Source: Lactifluus volemus
Taxonomy: Eukaryota > Basidiomycota > Agaricomycetes > Russulales > Russulaceae
NCBI GenBank assembly: GCA_022376515.1
Contig: WTXI01000005.1
Coordinates: forward strand, 1,178,001-1,242,000
Direction of reading: 5' to 3'
Length of the DNA: 64,000 nt
The position numbers were made by a program, and so were the translations under genes. How positions within the stretch are numbered: position 1 is the stretch's first letter; every line of letters starts with the position of its first letter. The notes below the pieces were generated by a model. It was not told the DNA's origin. It saw only the letters and a program-made list of their open reading frames with translations, and did no database searches. Below, piece after piece: positions 1-9,456 of the stretch.

Positions 1-175
1 GAGAACCTGGCAGCGATCAACGCGCTCGCTGGTATGGGCATTCTAACAGACGACGATAGTCTGATCGATGCCGCCTTACGATCCGAGCTCATATCGCTTC
101 CACTCGACCTCCGCCACAGGCGCGATCCGCAACGCGACTTTTCATCCATTCCGATGCAGCATCATTTAGGACACT
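1..175 (+). pseudogene. SKI3 3'-exon fragment, near-identical copy
   Basis: This stretch repeats 33692-33866, the penultimate coding exon of the SKI3 gene, with only a few substitutions and a small insertion after 'gccgccttac'. The insertion shifts the frame. Homology stops abruptly near 175, where the parent has its intron donor, and the following 350 bases show no match. The fragment enters from the left edge, so the rest of the copied gene, if present, lies outside the window. It is too short and out of frame to be a working gene. Confidence 0.85.
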
Positions 176-524
176 GGCAATCACAGCTTGGGGAGGCCTC
201 TTGGATAGCTCTGTTTCTGTTGTCATATAGATTACGACGCCAGGGGGACTCCTGTTGAATTGAAAAACGAATGTGCTGATGCATGTGAGGATGAGGACAC
301 TCCAAGCATCTAGAAACATGGATTGTGAACTTGATTTTTATGTTCTCGATGTTTCTAGTACAACCGAAAGTGAGCAAAACACGTTCAACGCGACGTCGCT
401 CAACTCCCATTTCATTTCCACACACCCATCAGCATTTTTTCCTTGTCACACCTATACAGGTTCCAACAAGCTCTAACAAGAGCTGACAAGTTGACAAGGG
501 CCACAAGATAGGTTACTGGTCAAT

Positions 525-1001
525 TGTCGTGAGGGAATAAAAGCATTCTGAGAGCCTGACAGTGATTAATGCACTTGCCGGCGTGGGCATAATAACAGTC
601 TAAGCCCATCATATCGCTTTCACTCAACCTCCGCCACGGGCACGATCCAGGTAAAAAAAAATTGATTCCCATCCCGTCATGCCAGTGAGCGACTGGTGAT
701 GATAATGATATATCTTTTCGATGCACAGGGAAGCCTCATTGGCGTTAAGTCCAAAATGCTGTGCATGCCGAACCCGCACATGAAGATGCAGGTTGCTTTG
801 CGTGGCGCCCCAATGTGGCGAGCCACACGACCCGCAAGTCGATTGGGTTGCGCACCGTGGCCACGGCATGAACAAGGTCTAGGAGAGGCTCTCCTAGACT
901 TTGGTCGTCCTCGAAATGGAGGCATGGAACTTGGCACAAAAAGGGCTCATTTTGGCACCTTGGGAGTTGGGATTGAAAGGGCTGGCATTGGCATAACTTG
1001 A
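525..1001 (+). pseudogene. SKI3 3'-end fragment, heavily mutated copy
   Basis: Bases 525-660 match 33660-33850, and 740-1000 match the last SKI3 coding exon around 33935-34235. Shared landmarks are the 'ataaaagcat' start, 'catgccgaacccgcac' and the terminal 'aaaaagggctcat'. Nearly every CpG of the parent in the aligned core is TpG or CpA here. Stops occur in the parental frame. Together with the fragment at 1-175 this gives two separate pieces of the same gene end lying in tandem. It is non-functional debris from a duplication. Confidence 0.8.
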
Positions 1002-1019
1002 TTCCTAATACTCTCCTTC

Positions 1020-1860
1020 TGCTTTGATAGGAGCATCTCCCAATGCCTTAGGTCCCTTGTAAAAAAAACAACCACCACTCTTCACCCGTGGTAATGCAAT
1101 CTCGCAAAACAGACAGGCTTGCATGGATATGGGTTAGATCAAGTTAATTCTTTGCAAAATAATGGACAAACTTCTGTCGCTTGCAGTACGATGCTGCCGT
1201 GAGCGGTGCCTGTAGGATGGACTCATATATGTCATCTTTGTTGGTCCTGATGATGACCAGAGTAACTTCCATATCAACCAATGCATCAAGGGTCTGTGCG
1301 TTGTGAAGACCTGCAAGCGAAGATTCTAAAACGAATGTAAGATAATTAGAGAGGGAATAAAGAGCTAGTTGACCAGACGATGCTCCATCAGGAAAACATC
1401 AATCATTCTACTGAATGAACGCTCGCCAGAACCCGTCTCGAAAGTTGCCTCAACAGGAATATCGGAGATTATGTCCACATTCTGTGCTTGACAGTGCACT
1501 GTCAAAACAACGCGCAGCAATATGACATCGATCGACATGCGATATCCGGCCTCAGCCTTGGAAGTATCAAGGCATGAAATAGAATGAGCTCCAGCAGCTG
1601 ACATGTCTTACCATAAGATTGACATTGTTGCGCACGAAGCTGATGAGTTGTACCGTGGCATCAAAAGATAGACCACCAGATGCAGCATCAGATTTCCCCT
1701 CAGCCTCGGTCTCAACCCTATCCTTTGCCGATACAGCGAAACCTGTAAAGTAACGTATACCGACTTCATGGAGGGTATACAAGTCAATGCGCTCTAACGG
1801 CGGTGGCTGAGAGTCCAATTGTGCGTCAACAACTACAAGTATCATATAGGGGCAGTACAA
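1020..1860 (-). pseudogene. Orphan gene family, copy 1 (decayed)
   Basis: Read on the minus strand, this region is colinear with the orphan gene at 34866-36044 and with the intact-looking copy at 36539-37681. Shared blocks include 'LDSQPPP' near the N-terminal side, 'SFDATVQLISFVRNN', 'VEATFETGSGE', 'VTLVIIRTN' followed by 'APLTAASYC', and a terminal block matching the 'GCITSGE' region of the other copies, partly destroyed here. The first exons (a lysine/arginine-rich leader in copy 2) are not recognisable. Stops and frame breaks interrupt the last exons. It sits just downstream of, and converges on, a SKI3-tail fragment, exactly as copy 2 does. The function of the family is unknown. Confidence 0.7.
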
Positions 1861-1869
1861 ACTCGAATG

Positions 1870-3202
1870 GTTGTATCGATATCGTGACGCCGCTTCTCGT
1901 CCTTATAGGAAATCCAGCAATGCCCATGCTCATGCCACTGTCTTCGTCAAGTCAGGCTCGCGTCCGCGACCCGCGGTGGGCTTGCACGCTCATTGCCATT
2001 ATTTTCGATTCCCAGCTGGTGTCGTCACCGCCGATGTCACATCCTGGCGCGCACAGCCCTCCGGTACGAGGACATCACGATACACGGTGAGCGTATCGTA
2101 GACACCAGCGGCGACCTTGGTGAGCGACCACGTGCGTTCTATACCGAATTGCCCAAACCAGTCTTACTGCCAAGTGTCTTCCGCACCACCAAGGCCGGAG
2201 CCCACAGTGAGGGCGATCGTGTCATGAATAGGTGGAGAAGATGAAGTCCTCGGACGAGCGGTGGTCTCCAGCGCGGCCACCAATCCCGGGCCCATGCTTG
2301 ATAATGGTGAAGTCGGGGTTAGCTGTGGGAGGAAGTCGCGATCGTCGAGGTTCTGGGCGTGAAGTAGCGCGTCACTGCGAGCGTATTGTGCAAAAGGCCC
2401 TCGGAAGATGGGAGGAGGGCGCCCGAGTTGACATGGGATAAGGCTAAGAGTTGTGGATGTGTTGAGGAAGCAAATGTGTGAGTAGGACGTCATGGTGACC
2501 AAATTGAGAGCCAGGGAAGATTGATAAATGGGAAGAAAGAGAGGACGACCTGAAATCATTATCGTCTAGGGAAGAAGTGTGCATGGTGATGAAAGGGTGA
2601 CTTACAGAAGCGCCAACAACAGCAAAAGGAGTAGATGGGTTCGTGGCTAAGAGAGATGCCGAATATCCAGATGGTCAAGCATGCAATGTAGGCCGCGGCG
2701 CCCAAGACCCAGTCACAACCAGAACCGGGCACTCCGGGGGGTCGGGTTTTGGGAACTTTGCTGCTCCGGCAAAAAATCTTCGTTGGACTCTTGTAAGATA
2801 TGAACGGTCACGCAGCATCAGCTTTCGACCGCCCACGAACACCAAAGTTGGTGTCTGCACCATGCTGCTTCCCTCAACCACAACATCGAGAGCAGGGTCG
2901 CCGCCGCTGGAGCCTGGGTTATGGTCGTTGTGTCCCGATAGAAGCAGATGCAGTCGGTGTTGATGGCACAGTGGAACGGCGGTAGTAGCACGGTTTTCAC
3001 TCTTGCTGCATATTCGGCAAACTGACAAAGTGGGTAGGGTTATCCATTTCGGATGGAAGAGGTGAAGGATATAGAGTAAGAGGATGTGCAGGAAGAAGAG
3101 GTCCATTGGGATGTCGAATAATGGTTCACTATCAGCCACGATAAGTTGTTTTGTATCATGGGGATGAAGGCACAAGTACGTACTCAGGCAGCCAAGAGGC
3201 AA
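1870..3202 (-). pseudogene. Unrecognised, probably broken protein-coding locus
   Basis: Long minus-strand reading frames cover 2164-2559 and 2675-3202. The upstream one could start at a Met before a very hydrophobic stretch ('LFFLHILLLYILHLF'), which looks like a signal anchor or membrane helix. Near 2720 the frame that looks coding switches to one with a second hydrophobic segment ('AAYIACLTIWIFGISL'). An intron-like donor (gtaagt) and acceptor (tttcag) follow at about 2605-2550. Downstream frames break again around 2160. The mixture of plausible segments in different frames suggests a multi-exon membrane protein with indels, or a decayed gene. I do not recognise the family. Confidence 0.3.
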
Positions 3203-3353
3203 AATCAGACTAGCTTCAGGAAAGAGTCAGTGGGAGATAAATCCTCTACTCGGACCTCCATAGAGATGCATCTGAGCCCAAGTCACAGGACTTACAAGAC
3301 ATGAGCGGCTCCTTCGGAGCGTCACGACAGGCTTTCACAACAATCGCTGCCTC

Positions 3354-4583
3354 ATGGCACCCTCCCGAGGCCCTGAGCCTCTCGCGCGCGCTCTACACTG
3401 CACCCTCGAGAATCACAAGGGCCCTGTTCACGTCGCACGATACGCCAAAGGCACCGCAAAATATGTTCTCACCGGCGGTCAAGACAGAGTCGTTCGTCTC
3501 TGGAATCCCAACCTAGGGACAGAGATCAAGGCCTATTCGGCGCACGGCTACGAAGTTCTATCAATCTCAGTGTAAGTTTTTGTCTTGCTACCGATTATGA
3601 GCGCATTCATGGTAACCTCCCTCCGATCTGCACATTCTTAGTGCACACGACAACTCAAAGTTCGTATCGTCTGGCGGTGACCGATCCGTCTTCCTTTGGG
3701 ATGTGACCACCGGAAATACTATCCGCAGAATATCGGCCCACTTGACCAAAATTAATGTAGTAGAGTTCAATAGTGACGCCTCTGTGATAGCGAGCGGTAA
3801 GTCACGCCTACTGTATGGTTTTGTGCCGATGGTCACAACTGCCGTCAGGTTCCTACGACTCCACTGTCAAACTGTGGGATCTTCGGTGGGTCTAACCGTC
3901 CATACTTGCCCAAGTACCGCATGTGAAACCGCATATCAGTTCTCAGAATCGCCAACCAATACAAGCGCTCGAAGAGGCCCGAGATTCTGTCCAGACGCTC
4001 TACGTTGGACCTTCCAGAATCATGTCCGGCTCTGTTGATGGCCACGTCCGGACATACGACTTGCGAAAGGGTGAACTCCGTGCTGACTATATTGGGCGTA
4101 CGTGCATCCGCATTCCTTAATCAAAGCCTTTTGCAATGTGGCATTCCTGCGTAGACCCTGTCACTTCCGTCGTGCCCACTCAAGACGAGTCGACATATCT
4201 GGTAATGACGCTGGATGGGCACGTTCGCCTCATGGACGCCATCACAGGAAAGTTGCTCAATGACTTTTCTGGCCATACCCACACCTCATACCGCTGTCGT
4301 GCCTGTTTCGGATATGGCGAAGCAAGTGTCATTGCGGGAGATGAAAACGGTGCCATTTGGGCATGGGACCTTCTTGGTGTAAGCCGTTACCTTCTCTATG
4401 GTTATCGATGGATCTGAATAACTCTTGGCACAGGCCGAACCTCTCAAGCCATCCCCTCCGCCGAAGGTGCATCATAAAGTCGTAACATGGACGGAACATC
4501 ACCCTGCGGAGGCCGGTGAATTACTTACTGCGAGTGCCGACGGCACTGTGAAGGTTTGGCGTTATCCAGCCTCTGGATCATGA
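3354..4583 (+). CDS. WDR83: WDR83/MORG1-like WD40-repeat protein
   Basis: A WD40 propeller protein of the WDR83 (MORG1) family, about 320 residues. In animals this is a scaffold for MAPK modules that also co-purifies with the spliceosome; the fungal role is less clear. Six exons join in frame: 3354-3571, 3642-3796, 3849-3885, 3940-4097, 4155-4378 and 4434-4583. The blades are easy to see: 'GPVHVARY', 'TGGQDRVVRLWNP', 'SGGDRSVFLWDV', 'ASGSYDSTVKLWDLR', 'SGSVDGHVRTYDLR', 'GDENGAIWAWDL' and 'TASADGTVKVW'. The start is the ATG just before the first blade; a longer upstream frame at 3301 does not connect. It converges on LSM2 with 111 bp between the two stop codons. No defects were seen. Confidence 0.9.
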
Positions 4584-4694
4584 TAGATGTTGGTGGCGTA
4601 TATTGTGACAACGTTGGCATCGGTAAGAAAACCGGTGCAACACGAGATGATGGTGGACATAATGAATCGATACAGCTTTGAAGGCTATCTATAG

Positions 4695-5213
4695 TCACCG
4701 CTTGCCTTGCGTCGCAGCTTCTGTTAGCGATAGAATGGCAATCAGACATTTCTTTCTTCCGTTCATCGCGCACGGGAACTCACCTCTTCGAGTTGCATCC
4801 TCCAGTAGTTGAGTGTCGACGTGTTCCGCGGGTAATTGCACATACCGCACAACGGATCCGCGGATGAAGCAGTTTTTTACTGCCATCTGGAAGGGGGGGA
4901 CTGAGTAAGTAAAAGATTCCAAGGTCAAATTGGATTGAGCACACCATGTGAGGATGCCTCGCCTGATCTGCCACTTCGATGGCATCCAAACGAATATTCA
5001 AAAATCTACACAACACATGAACAAAAAAAAAGGTAGACAGGAGAGAATTTTTGTCGCTCTCACTGGTCGACGGATTTCAAGGTTCCCGTGATAGACAGGT
5101 CATTCTTGAGTTCGACCGTGACGCGTTGATCGGTAAGTGTCTTGAAAACTGAGAATATCAGCTGGGAAAAGATCAACGTCTGTATTTCGGAACCAAAGAA
5201 CAGAACATACCAT
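4695..5213 (-). CDS. LSM2: U6 snRNA-associated Sm-like protein LSm2
   Basis: LSm2 is a subunit of the Lsm2-8 ring, which binds the U6 snRNA 3' end in the nucleus, and of Lsm1-7, which acts in cytoplasmic mRNA decapping. The Sm1 motif ('VELKNDLSITGTLKSVDQ'), the linker 'FLNIRLDAIEV' and the Sm2 motif ('KNCFIRGSVVRYVQLP') are all present, and the length of about 95 residues is normal. Five exons are needed. The first coding exon is only the ATG (5211-5213), followed at once by an intron (5162-5210, gtatgt...cag). The next exon opens with Leu-Ile-Phe-Ser, matching the family's usual Met-Leu-Phe start. The last exon supplies a short basic tail ending in Lys-Arg. Confidence 0.92.
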
Positions 5214-5526
5214 CGCGCGTCACTTCGAGTCCAGAGGCTGGAGGCTTTGCGTCCAGTCAAGAAACGCGGTTATGTAATCGCCGCGTCGAGAAGCACCTCG
5301 CTAGCCCTGACACGGAAGGCCTAGTGTGAGTGGTACGGTAACATATAGCCTGACTGACTTATTACTTGTGTGGCACGCCTTTTCCTTCGAGATATGCTAT
5401 CAATCGAGTATTCTCTTGCAAAAAAATTATTTGTTGATATATGTATAGACTTGGTGCGACGCGTGTCGCGTTGTTTAGCGACGTCAATATCAAGCTATCA
5501 GCTAAAAAGAACGACATTTGTCTCTA

Positions 5527-7402
5527 TTACTCTAAACATTCTCCTTTATCGGTGACACTACATCTGCCGTAGTCGAATCCAGCAGCGTGGAGGAGAGTGG
5601 CAAACTGTTAGCAGATTAGCCAACCCCACTTGTGCCAACAGACATGCATTGTGTCTCACCTGAACCTTCGCGATGCTCTTGAGTTGCTCGAAATCGTAAC
5701 CAGTGCGTTCAGTGATATCGCCTATCATGGTTAAGTGTGGAAATCAAGTCAGTCATTGGTTGGCGACGCGGTCAATATAGATATAGTTCCCACCACTGTT
5801 ATGATACATCGGATCGGCGATTAGCCCCGCACGTTCGTATACCTGGGTGGCGGGGAAGCCCCGCATATGGAAGGACTACGATGTCATAGCTTGTCAGTCT
5901 TGGGCCAAGCATATAGTAACAAGCCAGAGACAAAGCGGGACTTGCCTGATGATCGCTACAGCATGCCTGTGACGTATGCATCAGCTCGATTCTGGCACAA
6001 CAGTAAGCAAAGGACAGACAGGCGTGGTTCCGACAGCCAATTCGGGGCTGTAGAGACCGGAGATGTTTGCAACGAGCTGTGTCACCTCGGGCGTGCCAAT
6101 CCTGTTGTTTGTAAAGTTCAGCGCGAGGCACCCGAGGTGTGCACACAAGACAAGACATACACAGGGAGACCGAGCTGCGGCGGTTCTCCTGGCACATGGT
6201 ATGCGATCATATCGGCCTGCACCATGAGGGTCAAGTTTCTATTCTCCTTGCGCAGTTTCTCTACAGAGGTCCATCTATCATCAAAAATGGAAATGACACG
6301 AAGAAAAGAGACGCACCAGCATAGTGTTGCGAACCTAATAAGCCCTGTTCCTCGCCAGCAAATGCAACAAGCTCGACGTTCGAATGGAAGGTAATCCCGA
6401 GGCGTTTGATCGTACGCGCGATAGCCAGGAGGCCCGTCGTACCAGAGCCGTCGTCATTACCACCGGGTGCCCGTGTGCTGCCAAACGAGCCGCGACTGTC
6501 GTAGTGCGCACTGATGAGCACCGAGTCATTGGTATCCCTCGTTGACGGGTAACGGCTGGTATCATAAAACACGTCATATCACGCGACGGCTACGGTAGGA
6601 AAAAAAAGGGGGGGACGTACCAGATGACATTTGGCGCGAATCCAGGCAAGAACGACTGCAATTCGCAGCGGGCGCCAGTCTCCTGGAAGCGAACCTTTAA
6701 CCACTCCGCTGCGACGCGCGCACCCGAAGAGAACGAGTGCCGAGACTCGATTCCGGACTTGCCGTCCTCGCCCGTGAGGAAGCGGACGTCGTTCCGCATC
6801 TGGGCCAGGGAGATGTTAGAGACGATCTTCGCTACATCTGGCTTGAATTTGAGAGACAAGAGTAGATCGCGGACGCGGGCAATGGCTGACTCTGGAACGG
6901 GCAGGTGAGGAAATGGGTTCGAGGGGAGGACATAAACCCGCCAAGTGGGTGGGAGTATGTGAGACAGTTGCGAGACATGTGAAGGGGAGAGCGCGAGAAG
7001 GGCAGAGGTAGAGGTATGATAGAGAAGCTGTTGTTTCTCGATAGGACTTGAGAGAGGCTGCTGGTTATCTGGGAAAGAGTCGTAGGCAGTGGTGTGAATG
7101 TCGGGAAGGGAACCCAGATACCCCTGAAGAGATTGCGGTGAGAAGGGATAATCTATCAGATAGTCTTCGAGCGCTGCCTGCTCCACCCATACGAATTGAG
7201 AGTCAGGGTGGATGGGCAAGGTGGGGACATCAGTTGTTAAAGCGAAGGAACTGAGACAGGATTGAGGAGGGGTAAATACACTCTGGGCACCATACGTTCC
7301 GAGGTAGTTCTGAGTGAGGCATTCATTAGAGGCGATCTCAGGATGATCATGTGGATAGATGACGAGGAATGTGAGTGTCTGTATCAGCTTGCCAATGATC
7401 AT
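5527..7402 (-). CDS. M28-family zinc metallopeptidase, secreted or membrane-anchored
   Basis: A zinc aminopeptidase-type enzyme of family M28. The start is taken as the ATG at 7402; the open frame extends a little further only through a GTG. An N-terminal hydrophobic run ('LIQTLTFLVIY') suggests a signal peptide or anchor. All expected zinc ligands are visible in order: His in 'ISAHYDSRG', Asp in 'GGNDDGSG', the Glu pair in 'AGEEQGLLGS', Asp in 'VQADMIAY' and His in 'SDHQSF'. At least seven exons are required. The first intron runs from a gtacgt donor near 6629 to the ccag acceptor near 6565. One intron (5876-5945) has a GC donor (cag/gcaagt). The last exon ends at 5527. The substrate cannot be told from sequence. 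Confidence 0.85.
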
Positions 7403-7521
7403 GGTGATGCTCGCGTGCAGCACTGCGCGAACAAAACCTCGACAAGGGAATACTCAAAGGCAACCTTAGATAATGTAAACGTAACGTTCTTCGCGATCGC
7501 TCGGTTACTTTACATCGCGTA

Positions 7522-9292
7522 CTAAATATCGAATCGGACAGTTTGCTCCCCTCCTCCACGTTCAATTTTCATAAGCCTTTTTGCAACACATGCGTAAAGA
7601 ACGCGAATAGAACCGCCGCTTCTAATCGACGCCACACCCGCATCCCCCTTGGCACTGAGTACTTCTTTCACTTTGGCCAACGGAAGTGCGTAGCTCGGCG
7701 TGGCTTCCAGAAGTGCAAGTAGCAAATGCGCAGTCAGAACTTGCTGGCTAGTTGGCGATTGGGTTGAGGCTAATGACGTGCTCGAGAGGGAGGACGCGAT
7801 GGGTGAAGCGGGAAGGGGTTCTTGCGATGCTAAGGTTTGCAGGTGGGTGCTTAGAAAAAACCGGTCAGCTAATACAGTTTAGCTGAGGTTGGTTTACCAT
7901 ACATCGTTTCCTTTGCGCGAGGAGTTCGGGACCCACCACTTCCGACTTTACTCCCCGGCATGATCAAATCACCCACAGTAGCCCATATTTTTGCCTATAG
8001 GAAGATCAGAGACAAAAGAATGCAGACAGGTTCCATTGCCACATACAGTGATGCGCTCCACATCGCTTGTCACCCGAATCTTCTTTGCCGAGTGAGTTTG
8101 AGAAACTCGACTACTAGTTGAAGATGGTGCGATTCGGTCTGAATTCATGATAGGTGTACTTGGCTCGCTCGTAGTCGCAGGCTGGCCGTCAAGCTCGACG
8201 TTACTATCAGGTGCCTTCGTTGTGCGGTCAAAAGTATCCTCTAAGTCGATGGAATCTTCATGTTCTGGACATTCGGTCGTACCTTCCTCTTCTCTTAAGG
8301 GTGCATCAACGATAGGTGCAAATCGTGATGCTGTGAAGTTGAATGGAACAACTGGACTGGAAAATGATGGGGTCACATTTCCGAGGTCAACGTCCTCGTC
8401 GACAAGTAACTCGTTTTTGAATTGAAGAGTCCTTCTGTCTCCGGGTGTTGTCCAAAAAGTGTTTTCTTGAGGATCGGATACCGCTGAATCCGGGGGTGCG
8501 GGAGAGGCTGGGGGTTTCTCGTCGTCCTGAGCGACAGGGACAAAACGGTGATTCTGTAGAGCTAGTTTCTGCAACGGGTCAATTACAAACAACCGTCAGC
8601 TAGATCAGAGAACGCACTCGTTTGTTAAGTTGAGTAATCCTCGCCTGGAGGTCTTGAAGCTTTCTCTCCTCCTTAACTACAAGAGATCTAGGTGATTGAG
8701 ATTCCGATGTACTTGCTGATGTCTCCGTCTTGACCAAGCGGTGAGTTCAGTGACATGACAAGTCGCATGGACTCACTTTTTTGAGACTATTGTTAAGTGA
8801 GTGGATTTCCTCCCGTAATTGATGCAGGTGCTCTAGCATAGCAACCACCTGTGAGCGGACGCGCGGCATGGGTCGTATCCCGGAACTAGTTGGAACTGAT
8901 GTTCTGAAAAGTGGGTTACGAGAGTTGTAGTCTCACTAGCGATCAATGTATTTCAATGCAGCCTCTGCAAAGACCTCAGGCTCCGGCTCTTTCGATTGAA
9001 TAGGTACATCTCTTCGCTGAGCAGAGGGGTGCTTCCGGAGAGGAGTTGCGCTGACAACCTCGACTCGAGTAACCTCTGTGGGAGGACCGACTTGGGTGGT
9101 GGGTGGTGGTATGACAGAGAAGAGACCGAGCTCTGCGGGATCAATATCACGAATAAGGTCACCTAGGGGAGTGGAGAGAAGAGAGCGGGTAAAGGGTGCG
9201 GGGTGGTTGGATGAAGTAATGACCGAAGCTGACGCTTTGACTGATTTCGTGGAGCTTGTTAAGCGGTCGATGTGATCTGTCAATGAAGGCAT
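7522..9292 (-). CDS. SPC34: DASH/Dam1 complex subunit Spc34-like, with long C-terminal extension
   Basis: The first exon (9292-8936) carries an N-terminal block ending in 'STPLGDLIRDIDPAELGLFS', which matches Spc34, a subunit of the DASH/Dam1 ring that couples kinetochores to spindle microtubules. Next come a coiled-coil-like segment ('MLEHLHQLREEIHSLNNSL') and a second coil ('EERKLQDLQARITQLNKR'). A roughly 200-residue low-complexity acidic and Ser/Thr-rich region follows. The last exon encodes a compact basic/hydrophobic module ending in 'GGEQTVRFDI' that looks like a winged helix. Spc34 normally stops after the coils, so the C-terminal half is either a lineage extension or a separate gene joined by my model. 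The start lies 165 bp from the divergent DOCK gene. Family call fairly sure, full extent less so. Confidence 0.65.
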
Positions 9293-9456
9293 GAGAAGCC
9301 GTCTTCGTCCGTGTTAGTGTCAAAGGGGTCGGTCTCACTTGTGGCGCCCGGGGACCTTCGGAGACGGGAACGAAACGAGTCCTTCAGACGACTCGATTGA
9401 CCGCGTTTGCGCGCATATACTCACGGTTTCCCTCAAGGACTCACTCTCCTTTCTCA

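Noticed and set aside
5867..6394. 175-residue plus ORF across the M28 peptidase
   Set aside because: It is antisense to peptidase exons whose zinc-ligand motifs are intact on the minus strand.
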